Source of the DNA: Dendrophyllia cribrosa
Lineage: Eukaryota; Cnidaria; Anthozoa; Scleractinia; Dendrophylliidae
Direction of reading: 5' to 3'
Length of the DNA stretch: 64,000 nt
Assembly: GCA_024195265.1 (NCBI GenBank)
Contig: JAJLRJ010000002.1
Span: 23,541,597 to 23,605,596, forward strand
Position numbers and translations under genes: made by a program. This document shows, piece after piece, positions 35,601 to 47,913 of the stretch (position 1 is its first letter; every line of letters begins with the position of its first letter). A model generated the notes under the pieces. It was given only the letters and a program-made list of their open reading frames with translations, was not told the DNA's origin and did no database searches.

Positions 35601-38600
35601 GTTCATTCCCTCAAAATCGCTTCATTTTTATCACCGATAGTCAGCCACTTAGATTCGCGCCATCTCCCTTATCGTTACGGACCTCCTTTAGGAAACACTC
35701 CCGGTCCTCCGCTGCCGGCTCATAGTCTTTGCCCGCCTTGCTGAATTTCACCCGGCCACAAGAACTCACTTTGAGCTGCCCAACACTGTATTTCAATCTC
35801 CCGCGCGACCACACAAAGCCGACCTATCGGCAACTGTCGCAAAGTCATCAATGGCGAAAAACGAAAACGGAATGTCCACCAAACGAAATATGGAAAATAT
35901 TATAAGTCTCGAAGCACTTCGGATATTGGGCATTTCGACAAGGCACGGGATGGGAAATGGCCAACAACTCACAACGCTGCCCCTTTTCTGATCCGAAGTG
36001 ACTCCTGACTTTCCCGCTGGCTCACCTTGTCCACCAACGTCTATTCTCACCTTCGAGCGTGAAATAGAGATTTAGGCAAGAAACACGACTCGTTTCTTTG
36101 AGAGGTGCTAGAGACTTACGGATTTCCGGACTTAATGATGTCCTTCAATCACCGGACGGACCTTAAACATATTGGCTCATACGCACACTACAGACGATGT
36201 GTTTGCTGTAGCGAGCTCGCGATCGATAACGAACCAGGTGCACGTAATTAACGGTATTTTCGTTCATGTCGTTGGCGCGGGTCAGGAGTATTGCGGTCGC
36301 ATATTCTCGCGGCCAATCTGCTGTAATGGCGTTGAAATTATGCTCTGAATGTAAACAACCACTAGAAGACCAGAACTCTGCTTTTTTTTTCAGGTGAAAT
36401 TAGTCCAGTTTCTTAGGATTAGTGCAAATTCGACAAGGGTTTGTGATATCATTCGTTGTACGATAAAATTAGGCAAATCTGAGCGAGAAAAAAAAGTAAA
36501 ACGCTCAAAAAGCAACATAGGCTGGTTATGCCCCGACCCCTTCATGTAACTTCACATTTTTTTTTAATCTATTCATTTACCTTGTTTTTCCTTTAATTCA
36601 ATATTTAGTAATGTCAGACAACTACTGGGGTCTGGAGCAAAAGTCTCTCATCCCACCCCCTCCCTAGTCAGTCAAATATTTCTCCTCTTTGCCAGTTCCT
36701 CTTCTAGCCCTTTACTCAGCCCAAAGAGTTGCCCTTGCGTGGAGGAGGCTACGTCTAAAACAGACTGGAGACTTGATCTGAACATCATTGGTTTCAAATT
36801 CTGGTCTTACCTGGTTTTTGCCCTCATGTTCATGTTGAAGTTCCTCATTGTTTCTCTCCAACCAAGGGTCTCAGTGTTTTGGTGATAATTATGTCATTGT
36901 TAATTTATGAAACATGAATTTCCTTCCAGACAAATGTAATGAATAATAATAACAAATACTACCTGATTCAACTGCTGGAGGACAACAGAGCCAAGAAGTA
37001 TTATGTCTGGCAAAGATGGGGTAGAGGTAATAAAAACTTTAAAGACGAATTACAGTCCGTACTGCACAATCTTAGCTTGGCAATGTTTGTGAGACTCGCA
37101 AACAAAGAACGTTTACTAGCGAAAATGAAAATTACGGGACAAACTTACCTTTTCCTTCATTATTAACATCAGATGTCCTTGCCAAACAATAATAACAAGT
37201 AAAACAACCCCACAGTTTTCCCAAACCAACGTTTCAGCTTATCAAGCATTCGTAAACACAATGGCTGTAATGGCGGACTGACGGTTTACTCCCATTTACT
37301 CCATGTATGCTATCACCGAAGTGTAACATATCAACAAATTCAAAACAAAAAATGAAAACAAACTCCGAAATTGTGCAGTACGGACTGTAATTCAGCTTTA
37401 AGAAACTGATGTTAAAGTAATCAAAATGTTTAAACTTTTAATTGGATGTCTGAGATTATTTTTTCTTGGATATATAATAATGATATGCATCTATCAGACA
37501 ACCAGTGACAACTTTTTTATGAAATGTTTAATCTTTCAGTTGGGTTCAGTGGTCAGAACAACTTAGTTACTTGTGGAGCTGACCTTGAAGAAGCTAAAAG
37601 AGTCTTTACAAAAAAGTATGTTTGATTTGTGAAATGACAAAGTTAATAGTAAGTGTGCTCTCCTGGCACAAACAAGGCATACTGAAAGTCACAAGATCAC
37701 TCTTGTTTCCTATTAACATTTTCAATTTTACATAGACATGTGTATCACACGACATATACATGTAGCGCTGTGTTTGGGTTGCGTAATGCTTTAACATCTC
37801 ATTAGGGTGCAGCTGTGCTCTAGCAGTGCCTGCATGGTAGCCATAGGCAACTCACTTTTGTCTTCGGGCAACAAGAAAAACTGCATTTTTACACATCAAA
37901 AGCTTAACTGCTGGGCGCCCTAAATTTTATGGTTGGACTCCCTTTGGGCTCCCTATATAACACTTAGAGTACAGCCTTGCCATACAAGTCATGTAAATTT
38001 TTAATATTATTATGATTAGATTAACATTCTGATTTCAACTTGTTTTTCAGATTCTCAGATAAGACAAAGAATGACTGGGAAGATAGACATAATTTCCAGA
38101 AAGTTCCAGGAAAATATGATCTACTGATTATGGACTACAATGCAGACCAGGAGGAAAAAGACGCTGTTGATGCACCTGTCAAAGAAGAAAAACCTGTTTT
38201 GGAAAGCACGTTAGACAAGAGAATCCAGAACTTGATTGAACTGATTTGTAATGTACAGGCAATGGAAGAAATGCTCAAGGAGATGAAATATGATACAAAG
38301 AAAGCTCCACTTGGTTAGTTCAGCATTGTTAATGCACAATGTTACTTTTCATACACTTTTATTTTTCTTTTTTTGCCTGCTGACTTGCACTCCCTCTCTC
38401 CCTTTTCCCTCCCTCCCTACTTTCCTTCCTCCCTCTGTCCATCATCCTATCCCTCCCTGTATCCATCCTCCCACCCTCCCTCCTTCCCTCTCTGCCCCCT
38501 TTTTACCTTCCTTCCTTTATCCTTCCCTCCCTCCCTCCATCCCTTCCTCTCTCCATCACTTCTTCCCTCCTTCCCTACTTTCCTCCCTCCGTCCGTCCGT

Positions 38601-41600
38601 CCCTTGCTTTGAGAGAAATGAGTAGTAGTACTGATAATTATTGTGGAGTGATGTTCCTTATTAAAATGTTCACAAGTGGGAATTTTAGGTACCGTAATTA
38701 ATTCGTCAAATCTTTACCATGACATTCAGTCTGACAAACTGTGAATCACTCTCATTTTAGGAAAGCTTACCACAGATCAAATCAAGGCTGGCTATGAGGC
38801 CCTAAAGAAAATTGATACCTGCATCAGAAACAATGATTTTGGTTCAAAGCTGGTAAAAGCATGTGATGAATTCTATACAAGGATACCTCACTGTTTTGGG
38901 TAGGTGATGTTTGTCTGAGTAGTTATAGATGCAAATCCTATACTGGAATGCAAAATAAAACTGAAACCCTATTAAAGCCCAATGGAGGTGGGAGGGGGCA
39001 GGGGACATTTGACTGTTTAGACAAATGTTTGTTCAACATCTTCACTGTATGACCAAAAACATAAGTCAATTCAGATCAAATAGCCCCCACCTTGGACAAA
39101 TATTTATGAATCATTAATGGGGCCAAATCCCTGGGCCAGTGAGGGGATAATTATTATACACACCCTCCCCCGCAGGATTAACATTGATTGGTGCAGTATG
39201 AAGCATGATCTCTCCATTCTTGACTTTATGTCCTGTCCAAACATGCATTTTATTGTATTCATTATTTTAGTTAAAATAAATGATGAATTAGTCTTTTTGA
39301 TGAAAAAGAACAAAAAAGGGAATATTGTTATCTCTGTTAAGTGTTATGTTTGAAAGTTGAAAAAAGAAAGAATTTTTTTGAATACCATAGTGTATTCTGT
39401 CATATTATACCATAAGGGATTCAGACAGGCCATGATATCCGGGTGAAGTTTTATTCTGTGCCTGTGCCAAAACAACGTGGCTGATGCTGAAGCACAAGTT
39501 GCATGATAGCAAGGCTGCAAATACACCACAAATATTAAAACTTGCTACAATATAGAAGACCTACAATCTACAGGATTTCTGGCTTTATATAGGCAGACAT
39601 TCTTAGTGCTTCACAAACATGTGCATGACGAACCCAAAGAACGTTTGCATGGGAGGCTATGGTCTTCATTGATGCAGAATCTTGTTACCTCAAAAACAAC
39701 ATTTTGCTTTTTAAGTAAAGCTTAAATTTGAACCTTTTTGTTTCTGTAAGGATGAAGAGACCACCTCTCATAAGAACAACAGAGGAGGTGAAGATCAAAC
39801 TGGACTTACTTGAGGTATGTAACACACAAGGCTATTTGTTTATTAACACTAAATACTTAAAATAAATGTCATAAAAGGGCTTGTTATATAGCTATTAGAA
39901 TTTTACAATCAAGATGCAACGGATTGATTGATTGTCATTTATTTTCATGATTGTTGTATTCACAGAATCCCTGTAACATACAGGACTATGATAATATATG
40001 TGTATATGAAAATAAATTCAATATATTATGAACTGTAATAAAGAATTAAAGAGAATGTGATCATCACAGACCATAAAGCAACTGAAGGGGTCACAATAAG
40101 AGCTTGAAAAAGATTTTCATGCCTTTATGGGATTAGACCCATGACCTTTGCGATTCCAGTGCAAAGGTCGCATGGATTAAATTCCCATTGAGGCCTGAAA
40201 GTTCTTTATTTGCACGTTCTAATAGCGACTTCTTTGCAAAGGTCATGGGTTCTAATAATATTATTATTATTATTATTAGATTTTAAAAAGCTAAAAAGCT
40301 GACAACGTTTCGATGTTAACGTAACATCATTATCAAGTCAAAAAATGTATAAACTAGGTTGTTGCTGCTCACTCGCTGCGCTTGTTCCGCAGCAACATAA
40401 TCAGGATTTAAGAGAAATATATGAGAAAAAAATATAAGCTAGGAAAAATCTCGAATTGATCGCTTTTTACCAGAATTCACTGCGCCACGGACACATTTTG
40501 GGTCACAATGCACTGCGCCACAAACACATTTTGGGCCAGAATGCACTGCGCCACGAACAATAGCCTCGCTTGCTGCTTCAAGCTGTTGGCTGCAAGATTT
40601 GTAATATTTTGGTCCAACATGTCCCAGTCGAAATCGGAACTGAAGTGTCGAAGACTACCGCGAGTTGAGCGAGGACTGTGAGGCATGGTGATAGGACCGT
40701 TGGATAGCAAAGATTTTCGAAGATTGTACGGAATAAAAGACATTTATTTTGAAATCACTCCGACAGCGGTCGATGAGACTGAGCTGAGCGCGTGGGGACG
40801 CGAAACCTGAGCTGAGCGCGTGGAGACGCGAACACGATACGGCTGGCTAGTAATGCAACATATTCATTATCAATAATTAAGTTAAACCTAAATTTTCACA
40901 CCTTCCTCGTGGTGAACGCGTCCTTTGCTCAACAATATTCTACAGACATTGTACACTGTAAGAACTTGATGCGTGAATTACAAAACAAAATTGGTCTTAT
41001 CAGCTGGAGTTTTCGTCGATTCATCCCGGTTACATTTGCTTTGCTTTCCCTCAAAAAATGAAAGAGAAAATTCTGTAATACCAGCGAGGCGATAAAACAG
41101 CATTATTACAACAAATTTACCGCAGCAATTACTATCTTTTGGATACACTAGTATAAATACTAAGACAAACAATACATGATGAAAATAATTGCGAAAATTA
41201 CAAGTTAAACAAAAAGTTTCGCACGTGCGAAAGAATTTAAGAAATTTTTTGTCGCAATTTTTCATAGTTCAACGTTTTTCTAAGTGCTCACTTCTTTTTC
41301 GTATTATTTTTAGAACCCAAAAATTGTGATTATCCCTAAATATTTCTCAAAATAATGTTTAATAGAGGGGTTTCTTTTTTTAGGCTTTAGGAGATATTCA
41401 GATCGCTATCAAAGCTTTGCAAGAAGAAGAGAAATCTCTTGAACATCCAATTGACAAGCACTATAAAACACTGCATTGTGCTCTTGCACCTCTTGAACAT
41501 GAGCACGATGATTTCAAAGTAAGTTTTTTTGTTACCCTGCCCATTTGTACCATTTTGAAGTTCAGTATTGTTGAGTTTCCGTTTTTATTAATAATGCTAT

Positions 41601-43340
41601 TTTACCAGGGTGCCCTCATCAACATAAAAGTGCTGTTATCCATAAGGGCCCTGGAAATTTAACCCTCGGACATACAAGGGGAGATGGGGGGGGGGGGGGA
41701 GGTGGCATAAGGTTTTTCTCCGATTTTTTCTCCCCACCCCCCAAAAAAACATTTGCATGTGCAGGGAATCCACTTAATCACAATAAATGCTTTGTTTTAC
41801 AGATGATTGCTAAATTTTTGAAAAATACTCATGCTGCAACCCACAATCAATATAACATGGAATTGCTGGATGTGTTTGCACTGGATCATGAAAAGAAATC
41901 CTTCACTGATGTTGGAAACAGGTGGGTTACTAATTTTTAACTGAATGCGATGCTGCTACTGTTGAGTTTGCCAATAGAAAATATCTTATTAATGAAGTGA
42001 AAAATGCTAACTTTCAATTTGCAAAATACTGATCTAAGATGAAAGAGCTGCTCAAGAACTCTCATTCGAATGGTCACATGTTGAGGCTTTATGTGCAGAC
42101 TCAAAAGTTAGAATGGTACTCCATCAGCATGAATTCATTTCTGGGATTTATAGGATTAATGGGATATACAACTAAAAGATAAGTTCTCCAGTGATATAGC
42201 TTTCTTATCTTTTGTCTCATAAATGTAAATTCATGAGGAGTTTGTTTTGTTTATTTCACTGCAATAATATCAAACCAGTCGTGAAGCTGCAGCCCTAAAT
42301 ATTATTAATTGGCAACTTCCCTCACCCCCTCACCCCTTTCCCCACTCCCCCACTCCCCCACTCCCCCACTCCCCAAGTGAACAACACTTTCAGGTTTATG
42401 TATTAAGGCTACCGGTATATGGTAATTATTTAATAAGCCTTGTTTTGTCTTGGTTCGTATAGGATGCTTTTATGGCATGGATCTCGTTTAACAAATTGGT
42501 TTGGAATTTTAAGTCAGGGATTGAGGATAGCTCCCCCTGAGGCCCCAGTCACTGGCTACATGGTAAGATTAAAGTAAAGCAAGAGCTGATATGTTTACAA
42601 AAGGGTGACTCTCACTTGTGCATCTTCATACCATTTAGATCTAAAAGGGTTTTAATGAAATTTTCATCCTTGAGGACAATAGGGCTCTCATTAAGAGCTG
42701 GGTGCCAGGTTGCCTGCGGATACAGCCGTCTCTCATCACTCCTGGCTGCTGTGGGTGTTCACTTTTGCGCAAACGCGCCTAGTGGCCGGGAGCGATAAGA
42801 GATGGTTGTATTCACAGGCTAGCTGCCAGGGAATTTGCCTGGCTGTTACGTGTTTGAGCCCCAGCTAATGTGATAGAAAAACAGACCATTGACAGCACCA
42901 GAAACCAATTTTCCCTGGCTACTTTTTTTTTTACTTCACCAACTATTGAAAAATTAGTGATTTATTACTTAAGAAACCCAAACATCGGACTTAAGCTACC
43001 TAAAAAAGGTTAAGAGACCTTTCAAATGCTACTGAAGGTGGCATATGCTTTATGGGTTAAAATAATGTGAAAAGTCTTGGACTGTAGTGTCAGATCCTTA
43101 AAGGGTAAGATTTTATTGCAGTTTTTTAGAAAACATGGCCTTACCTGGACAATCATTCTCAACAAACTACTATTATTATTAGGTTACTTTAAAGTCAAAT
43201 TCATGTTTTTGCTTGATCCTGCAGTTTGGCAAAGGCATTTACTTTGCTGACATGTCATCCAAGAGTGCAAACTATTGCTTTGCAACAAGATCAAAGAATG
43301 TTGGCTTAATGCTACTCAGTGAGGTTAGTATTTCATTTTT

Positions 43341-43371
<31 letters not shown>

Positions 43372-46300
43372 GTGGGGGGGGGGGGGGGACTCTATAAAAC
43401 CAATTTGCCATGCTAAGACCACCTCTTTCTAGAAAGCTGTGAATCTTTACGCCTCAAACAGTAGGTAGAAATGGAAGATCAGCTAGGATACTATTTACAT
43501 ATTTCATGGAAAGAGTTGGGCGAACATGGTGTATGATTACTGTAAAAAGAACTTTTGCAACCAATCTTTATCTGGTCATTGTTGTGGTAAAAGTGAGTGG
43601 TCTGGGAGAACAATGAGTACATTTTTGCTGTTTAAATTGTCTCTGCACATAGCCTGCAGGGCTTTCAATAAGATTTTAAGTAGGTGGCTGCCCTTGTGCG
43701 GCACCCGTCAGAGAGCAATAATAAGAAACTGAAAATATCTCCCCTTTATAGAGAGATGCATGAATTTTACTGGGTGATTCACAACAGGACACCCGCCGAA
43801 GCTCCGGCGGGTGCCGGGTCTTATTGAAAGCACTGCCTGTGAGCAAGCTCTCCCTCCCCCCTCTCTTCAAGAAACCTTGGTTGCAGGCTACCCTGAACAT
43901 TGTGTTTAGAACCAGAAGTACGAGCAGTGATGCCACATGTCCCTACTGAGCCATCAACACTATGGACAATCATGCTAGTCAACCTATTGAAACCATTTGC
44001 TCTATCATTCTGTATGTACTTGTTGTACTTCTTAGGTGTGGTGCTGTGTTAATTGGTTGTGTTTATTTATAGGTTTCCCTTGGTAAGAGTAATGAGCTCC
44101 TAGCGGCAGATTTCACTGCAGACAAGCTACCGGCTGATTGTCAAAGTGTTAAAGGCATGGGAAAAATTGCTCCTGATCCGAACGACACTTACACAATGTA
44201 TGTTGTATTGATTTACAAGAGTTTGTAATAGTGTTAAAATAGACTATGAACAGCTCTACTAATTTGTAAAGGGCACTTGCCATCATAATAATTTACACCA
44301 TATCTTTCCACAGTTGCATTTGGAGAAAGCTAAGGGTTTGGACTGACATTTTAGAGTAGCTGTGCTTGTAAAGTTTCTCCACAAAGACTATTTTCATGCA
44401 TGCTTGTGTGTTTGACGTCTCAGTTGGATATTCCTTAAAGAGGCTAGAGGGAGTGATACTAATCTTTGTTCGATCCTTCTCACCTCTACTATAGAGCTTG
44501 CATGTATGGTTGTATACTAATAAAATTATCGGGCGAAAAAGTCATTTTGTTTTTTTGCCAGATTTGTGCCCATTTATTAGTATATAGTACATTAGTATAC
44601 ATACATTATACATTATTAGTATACCTATTAGTATACCTACAATAAATTGACCTGCTCCCAACGTCAGTGGTTTCATAGCTCAGTTGGTAGAGCATTGCAC
44701 CTGTATCACGAGGTCACGGGTTCGAACCCCGTTGAAGTCCTGAATTTTTTTTCAGGCTTCTTTTCGCAATTGCTTAAATTGCGTTCACAACTGCGAGGAT
44801 CATTCTTCATTTGATTTCATTTCCGCAGTTCATATATGATTTATTTCATATATATCATTTCAAATGTTAGTATACTAATAAAATTATAGGGTGAAAAAAT
44901 CTTTTTTTTTGTTGCCAGATTTGTGCCAATCTATTAGTAAAATTAAATTCATGTTATTTGTAATGAAATATTAATTTTCACTGATGAAGTTTTTTGCCAT
45001 AATTTTTTTTATTAGTACTAGTAAAGTTTTTTAAAAACTTTGCAAATATCTGATGTCCTGTCTTTGTAAAATTTCTTAAAATTTCACTATGATTTCATTA
45101 CCAATCCTTGCACGAGTGGCTTCCGCTCTTGTTACTCACAGCTCCTGCTACCTCATATAGCACACTTGCTACTCCACTACTTTTAAACAAAATAAGAGGC
45201 TCTAAGGCCCCTTAAGCTTAAGCGACTGGTGCAGCCAATCAATGTACTGAAGATATAGGTACGACTTCTGTCAGCAACTTGAGTTCCACAGTCGTGACCA
45301 AATGGATAATACAGTGATTCTTGCTGTTTGTTTAACAGGCCAGATGGGGTTGTTGTGCCTTATGGAAAAAGCATGGATACTGGTGTAGTAAACCCACGTG
45401 GATACACACTCAACTACAATGGTAACTTTAGTTTTTGTTCTGTGGTAGTTAACTTTTTCACTCCCAGAATCAATTATGAAGACATGTTATCATCTTATGT
45501 GATTCTAACTTTTGAGTCTGTGGATGAAATCCTATGACAGTGTGACCATTCAAATAAAACCTCTTCAGCAGTACTTTTGCATGGTACCATTTGTTCTAAC
45601 TTTTAAGACTGTTGATGAAATCCTATGGTGTGACCATTCAAATGAAACCTCTTCAGTAGTACTTTTGCATGGCACCATTTGTTCTAACTTTTGAGTCTGT
45701 GGATGAAATCCTATGGTGTGACCATTCAAATGAAACCTCTTTGTCACTACTTTTGCATGGTACTATTTGTTTTTCAGTATTATACAAAAATAAATTTGGG
45801 ATTTTTCTTGAATTTTGATTTTGAGCACTCTTGGGTGTTGAAGGGCTAGGCTTCGACTAGGGTAATATCTACTCCATCAAAAGGGCCATCAACAAGGGTG
45901 ATCCATATTTTCTGCTCTTATAATTACAATGTTCTGGTTTAAAGTAAATGGTTAGCACCACCGGCTGCATTTTTCATGCATTCTGTCATATTTCAATGGC
46001 ACTTTTGTTCACGTTTACATGTTGTTGCGCCTCGTTCAGTCTGATCACGAATTAACTTGCTCTTTTTTATCTTCCTCACTGACTTAACGCGCTAGGCAGT
46101 TAACTTGGTAATCTTCTTTTGATTTCAAATATTTGTGTCTGTTTCTCTCATTTTGCAGAATACATAGTCTACAACACAAACCAGGTAACTAAATGCTCGA
46201 TTTTGATTACTACTTTTCAATGTTTACAGTGCTTTTATGATTTGAGTCGATAAGGTAATATAAATTGGCCACCGTAAAAAGGTTTGAATCTTTGAAAAGA

Positions 46301-47193
46301 CTGAATATTTTTACGGTGAACAATTTACCTTATAAACTCAGTTAATAAAACCGAATTTTCATGTTTCACTTCCCGACCGACGCAGTACCACAGTTTCTTT
46401 AGAAACTATCAAACTACGCAGGGGTCGAGCTTAATTTTTTAGTCCACTTGCAAAGTTTTGATAGTAAGATTTTTTTCTACTAGCAAAACTAGTAAGGTCA
46501 CTAGCTTTTTTTTTGCAGTCATTTTCCCTTTGATCAGATGACACTGAAAATATGGTAAAAATACCTAAATAGTATACTGTTAATTTTGTAGTCTTCTTTG
46601 CCGGCGTTGTTCTGTTGTTTCTTTGGCGGCGACTCGGGGTTGTCGGGCAAGACGTTATCATCGTCGGTCACGTTACCGGTAGCCGGTCTTAGAGGTTGAG
46701 GGCCTCTTGAAAAAAAGCGGTTATTTCAAACATCTGCAACAAAAGTGGCTCACAAAATGTGAAATTCATTCTCTTTTGTCGCGTTGCTGTGTGTGTGCAC
46801 AGGTTCTGTGTAAAACCACGCTTATTTTCTCCCGTAGATGACATTCGATGATGTCTGAATTTTTGCCGCAAAATTCTCCAGGAACGTTCACTTTTTCCCT
46901 CCAACTTTTATTAGAGAAATGCTTACTCGCAATAGTTTGCTAGAGGATATTTTTCAGACTTGCAACTTCCAAAAACCACTCGCATTTTGCGAGTTTGCGA
47001 GTGTTAATTTCGAGCCTGAACTAAATCCTTCATTCCCTATTGTCAATCTCATTCATTATTGTTTACTATAATTTGGCCACATTCCGTAATGTTGTTGTTT
47101 TGCTTGAAGTTTAAGTCTTTACAAGAGTTTTGTTTTCGTTTTTTTCAGGTGCGAATGAGGTACTTGGCGAAAGTCAAGTTCAACTTCAAATAA
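32629..47193 (+). CDS. PARP2: PARP2-type poly(ADP-ribose) polymerase with two N-terminal WWE domains, 734 aa, 18 exons
   Basis: Exons: 32629-32665, 33316-33651, 33900-34112, 34420-34548, 34695-34813, 36930-37026, 37540-37615, 38051-38313, 38761-38899, 39751-39814, 41384-41518, 41803-41921, 42463-42562, 43225-43323, 44073-44197, 45339-45421, 46159-46184, 47149-47193 (2205 nt, in frame). A basic leader ([12 protein letters not shown]) precedes WWE 1 (about 50-115, [14 protein letters not shown]) and WWE 2 (about 126-190, [15 protein letters not shown]). Next come a Lys/Glu linker, a WGR domain (WQRWGRG at 305-311), the helical regulatory domain (about 385-505) and the catalytic domain. The triad is intact: His 581 in LLWHGS, Tyr 626 in SKSANY, Glu 712 in LNYNEYIVYN. 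From WGR onward it matches PARP2 closely. PARP2 detects DNA breaks through WGR and makes poly(ADP-ribose) on chromatin; WWE domains in other proteins bind iso-ADP-ribose. Vertebrate PARP2 (about 580 aa) has a short basic N terminus instead. The exon 1 link rests on frame and splice signals only. Confidence 0.94.
35275..36555. mobile_element. 1.27-kb inverted-repeat element in PARP2 intron 5
   Basis: The left end has GGGCATATCCAGCCTATG then TTGCTTTTGAGG. The right end is the complement (CAACATAGGCTGGTTATGCC). Pairing extends for about 90 bp, including CTCGATCAGATTTG against CAAATCTGAGCGAG. The interior minus-strand frame (36050-35793) is not similar to any transposase I know. Confidence 0.65.
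37039..37401. mobile_element. TTAA-flanked MITE in PARP2 intron 6
   Basis: TTAA at 37039-37042 and 37398-37401 surrounds AGACGAATTACAGTCCGTAC and its mirror GTACGGACTGTAATTCAGCT. The arms are about 30 bp. It begins only 12 nt after the exon 6 donor. It is probably piggyBac-mobilised. Confidence 0.72.
38385..38610. repeat. (CCTTCC)n-type polypyrimidine tract
   Basis: About 225 bp of irregular CCCT, CCTT and CTTC units lie in PARP2 intron 8. Apparent open frames here are low-complexity Pro/Ser artefacts. Confidence 0.85.
40301..40340 (-). ncRNA. Hammerhead-like motif (possible Penelope-element terminus)
   Basis: Read on the minus strand the order is TTGATAA, a 7-bp hairpin GATGTTA-CGT-TAACATC, GAAAC, then GTTGTC. 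This resembles the hammerhead order CUGANGA, stem II, GAAAC, stem III, cleavage triplet, as found at the ends of Penelope-like retroelements. C3 and G8 of the standard core are U and A here, which would still pair with each other. Stem I is not convincing and no element body is seen, so this is a relic or a chance likeness. Confidence 0.28.
40389..41155. repeat. Dispersed ~760-bp repeat, copy B, in PARP2 intron 10
   Basis: Nearly identical to 3340-4078. It carries one or two extra copies of the 33-bp ACTGCGCCAC subrepeat and the same minus-strand frame (40743-40477). High identity between copies 37 kb apart suggests recent mobility or conversion. Confidence 0.78.
42700..42832. mobile_element. 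Foldback element in PARP2 intron 13
   Basis: GCCTGCGGATACAGCC and GTCTCTCATCACTCC pair imperfectly with GAGCGATAAGAGATGG and TTGTATTCACAGGC around a loop that includes GCGCAAACGCGC. It is an old diverged copy. Confidence 0.55.
44669..44864 (+). mobile_element. Second tRNA-derived SINE family, PARP2 intron 15
   Basis: The head GGTTTCATAGCTCAGTTGG has a tRNA A box, and GGTTCGAACCCCG is a perfect B box with a paired T arm. The acceptor halves also pair. The anticodon arm does not fold and the sequence runs into a body (CCTGAATTTTTTTTCAGG, then GCTTAAATTGCG), so it is a SINE and not a functional tRNA gene. Confidence 0.75.
45508..45765. repeat. ~107-bp tandem repeat (about 2.4 units), PARP2 intron 16
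   Basis: The unit contains TGGATGAAATCCTATG, TGTGACCATTCAAATGAAAC, TCTTCAGTAGTACTTTTGC and CCATTTGTTCTAACTTTT. Diverged single relatives occur near 25165 and 42056 on the opposite strand, so it is a dispersed satellite family. Confidence 0.85.
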
Positions 47194-47347
47194 GTTTGGC
47201 ATCGCTTTAACGTAAAAAGATATCAAGGAAGAACGTTTTTAGCAGTCCAGCAGATAGTTTAATATCAGATTTATAATACAGCAAAATGTTTCAGTTATTT
47301 AGAGTTCAATTATTTCATTATTGAAGGTCGGAATGTGCTGATACACG

Positions 47348-47501
47348 TAGCCTGTTCCTGGCGTTCAGATAATGGGGAAAGTGCGAATAGTTGGAGAAGG
47401 CGCGAAGAAAAGCGAGCGAAAAAAATGCGGGGAGACTAGGGAGGCGCGCCTTCCCCAACTATTTGCGCTTTCCCCACTATCTGAACGTCTGGAACAGGCT
47501 A
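47348..47501. mobile_element. TA-flanked MITE in the PARP2 3' UTR
   Basis: TAGCCTGTTCCTGGCGTTCA, then ATGGGGAAAGTGCGAATAGT, is mirrored by ACTATTTGCGCTTTCCCC and TGAACGTCTGGAACAGGCTA. The TA at each border indicates a Tc1/mariner-type target. A diverged relative lies at 57183-57410. Confidence 0.75.
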
Positions 47502-47907
47502 TGATACACGGGGCAATTTTTGTTGTAACTTGCAATACCATTGCGAGTTAGTTGTGAAAGAAATTGCAAGTGTTACGTCATTTTTGCAGCTTGTCTCACA
47601 ATGAAAAGATTGCGTTCCCGAGAGTGAAATGCATGAAAAGCAGCAATCAGTCTTCTACTTCTCACAGCCTTACACTATGTATCAGTAACGAGTATTTTGC
47701 AACTCGTTTCGTAACGCTCTTGTCAATGTCGCATTGTAAGATGCAAGAAACAACGTTGCTCTTGTGTATCAGCACTTTAAAACCCAAGAGCACATACCGT
47801 AGTTGGCAAACTTGTTCAGTTGTTTACCAACATCGTTCCCAAGTTTCTCTCTCTTCAGCTGCGCGAGAGAGACAGTAAAAATATCTGGCCAACCCAACAA
47901 ACTGAGC

Positions 47908-47913
47908 AATAAA
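47908..47913 (+). terminator. Candidate polyadenylation signal of PARP2
   Basis: AATAAA lies about 715 nt after the stop, the first canonical hexamer in the region, with TG-rich sequence some 30-60 nt downstream. Confidence 0.4.

Noticed and set aside
35793..36050. 85-codon minus-strand frame in PARP2 intron 5 as a gene
   Set aside because: It lies wholly inside an inverted-repeat element, has no recognisable domain and no upstream promoter or splice evidence.
44669..44741. Possible tRNA gene
   Set aside because: Acceptor and T arms pair, but the anticodon arm does not fold and the sequence continues into a SINE body.
45508..45765. Regular repeats as a CRISPR array
   Set aside because: Units of about 107 bp are contiguous with no unique spacers, in an animal intron.
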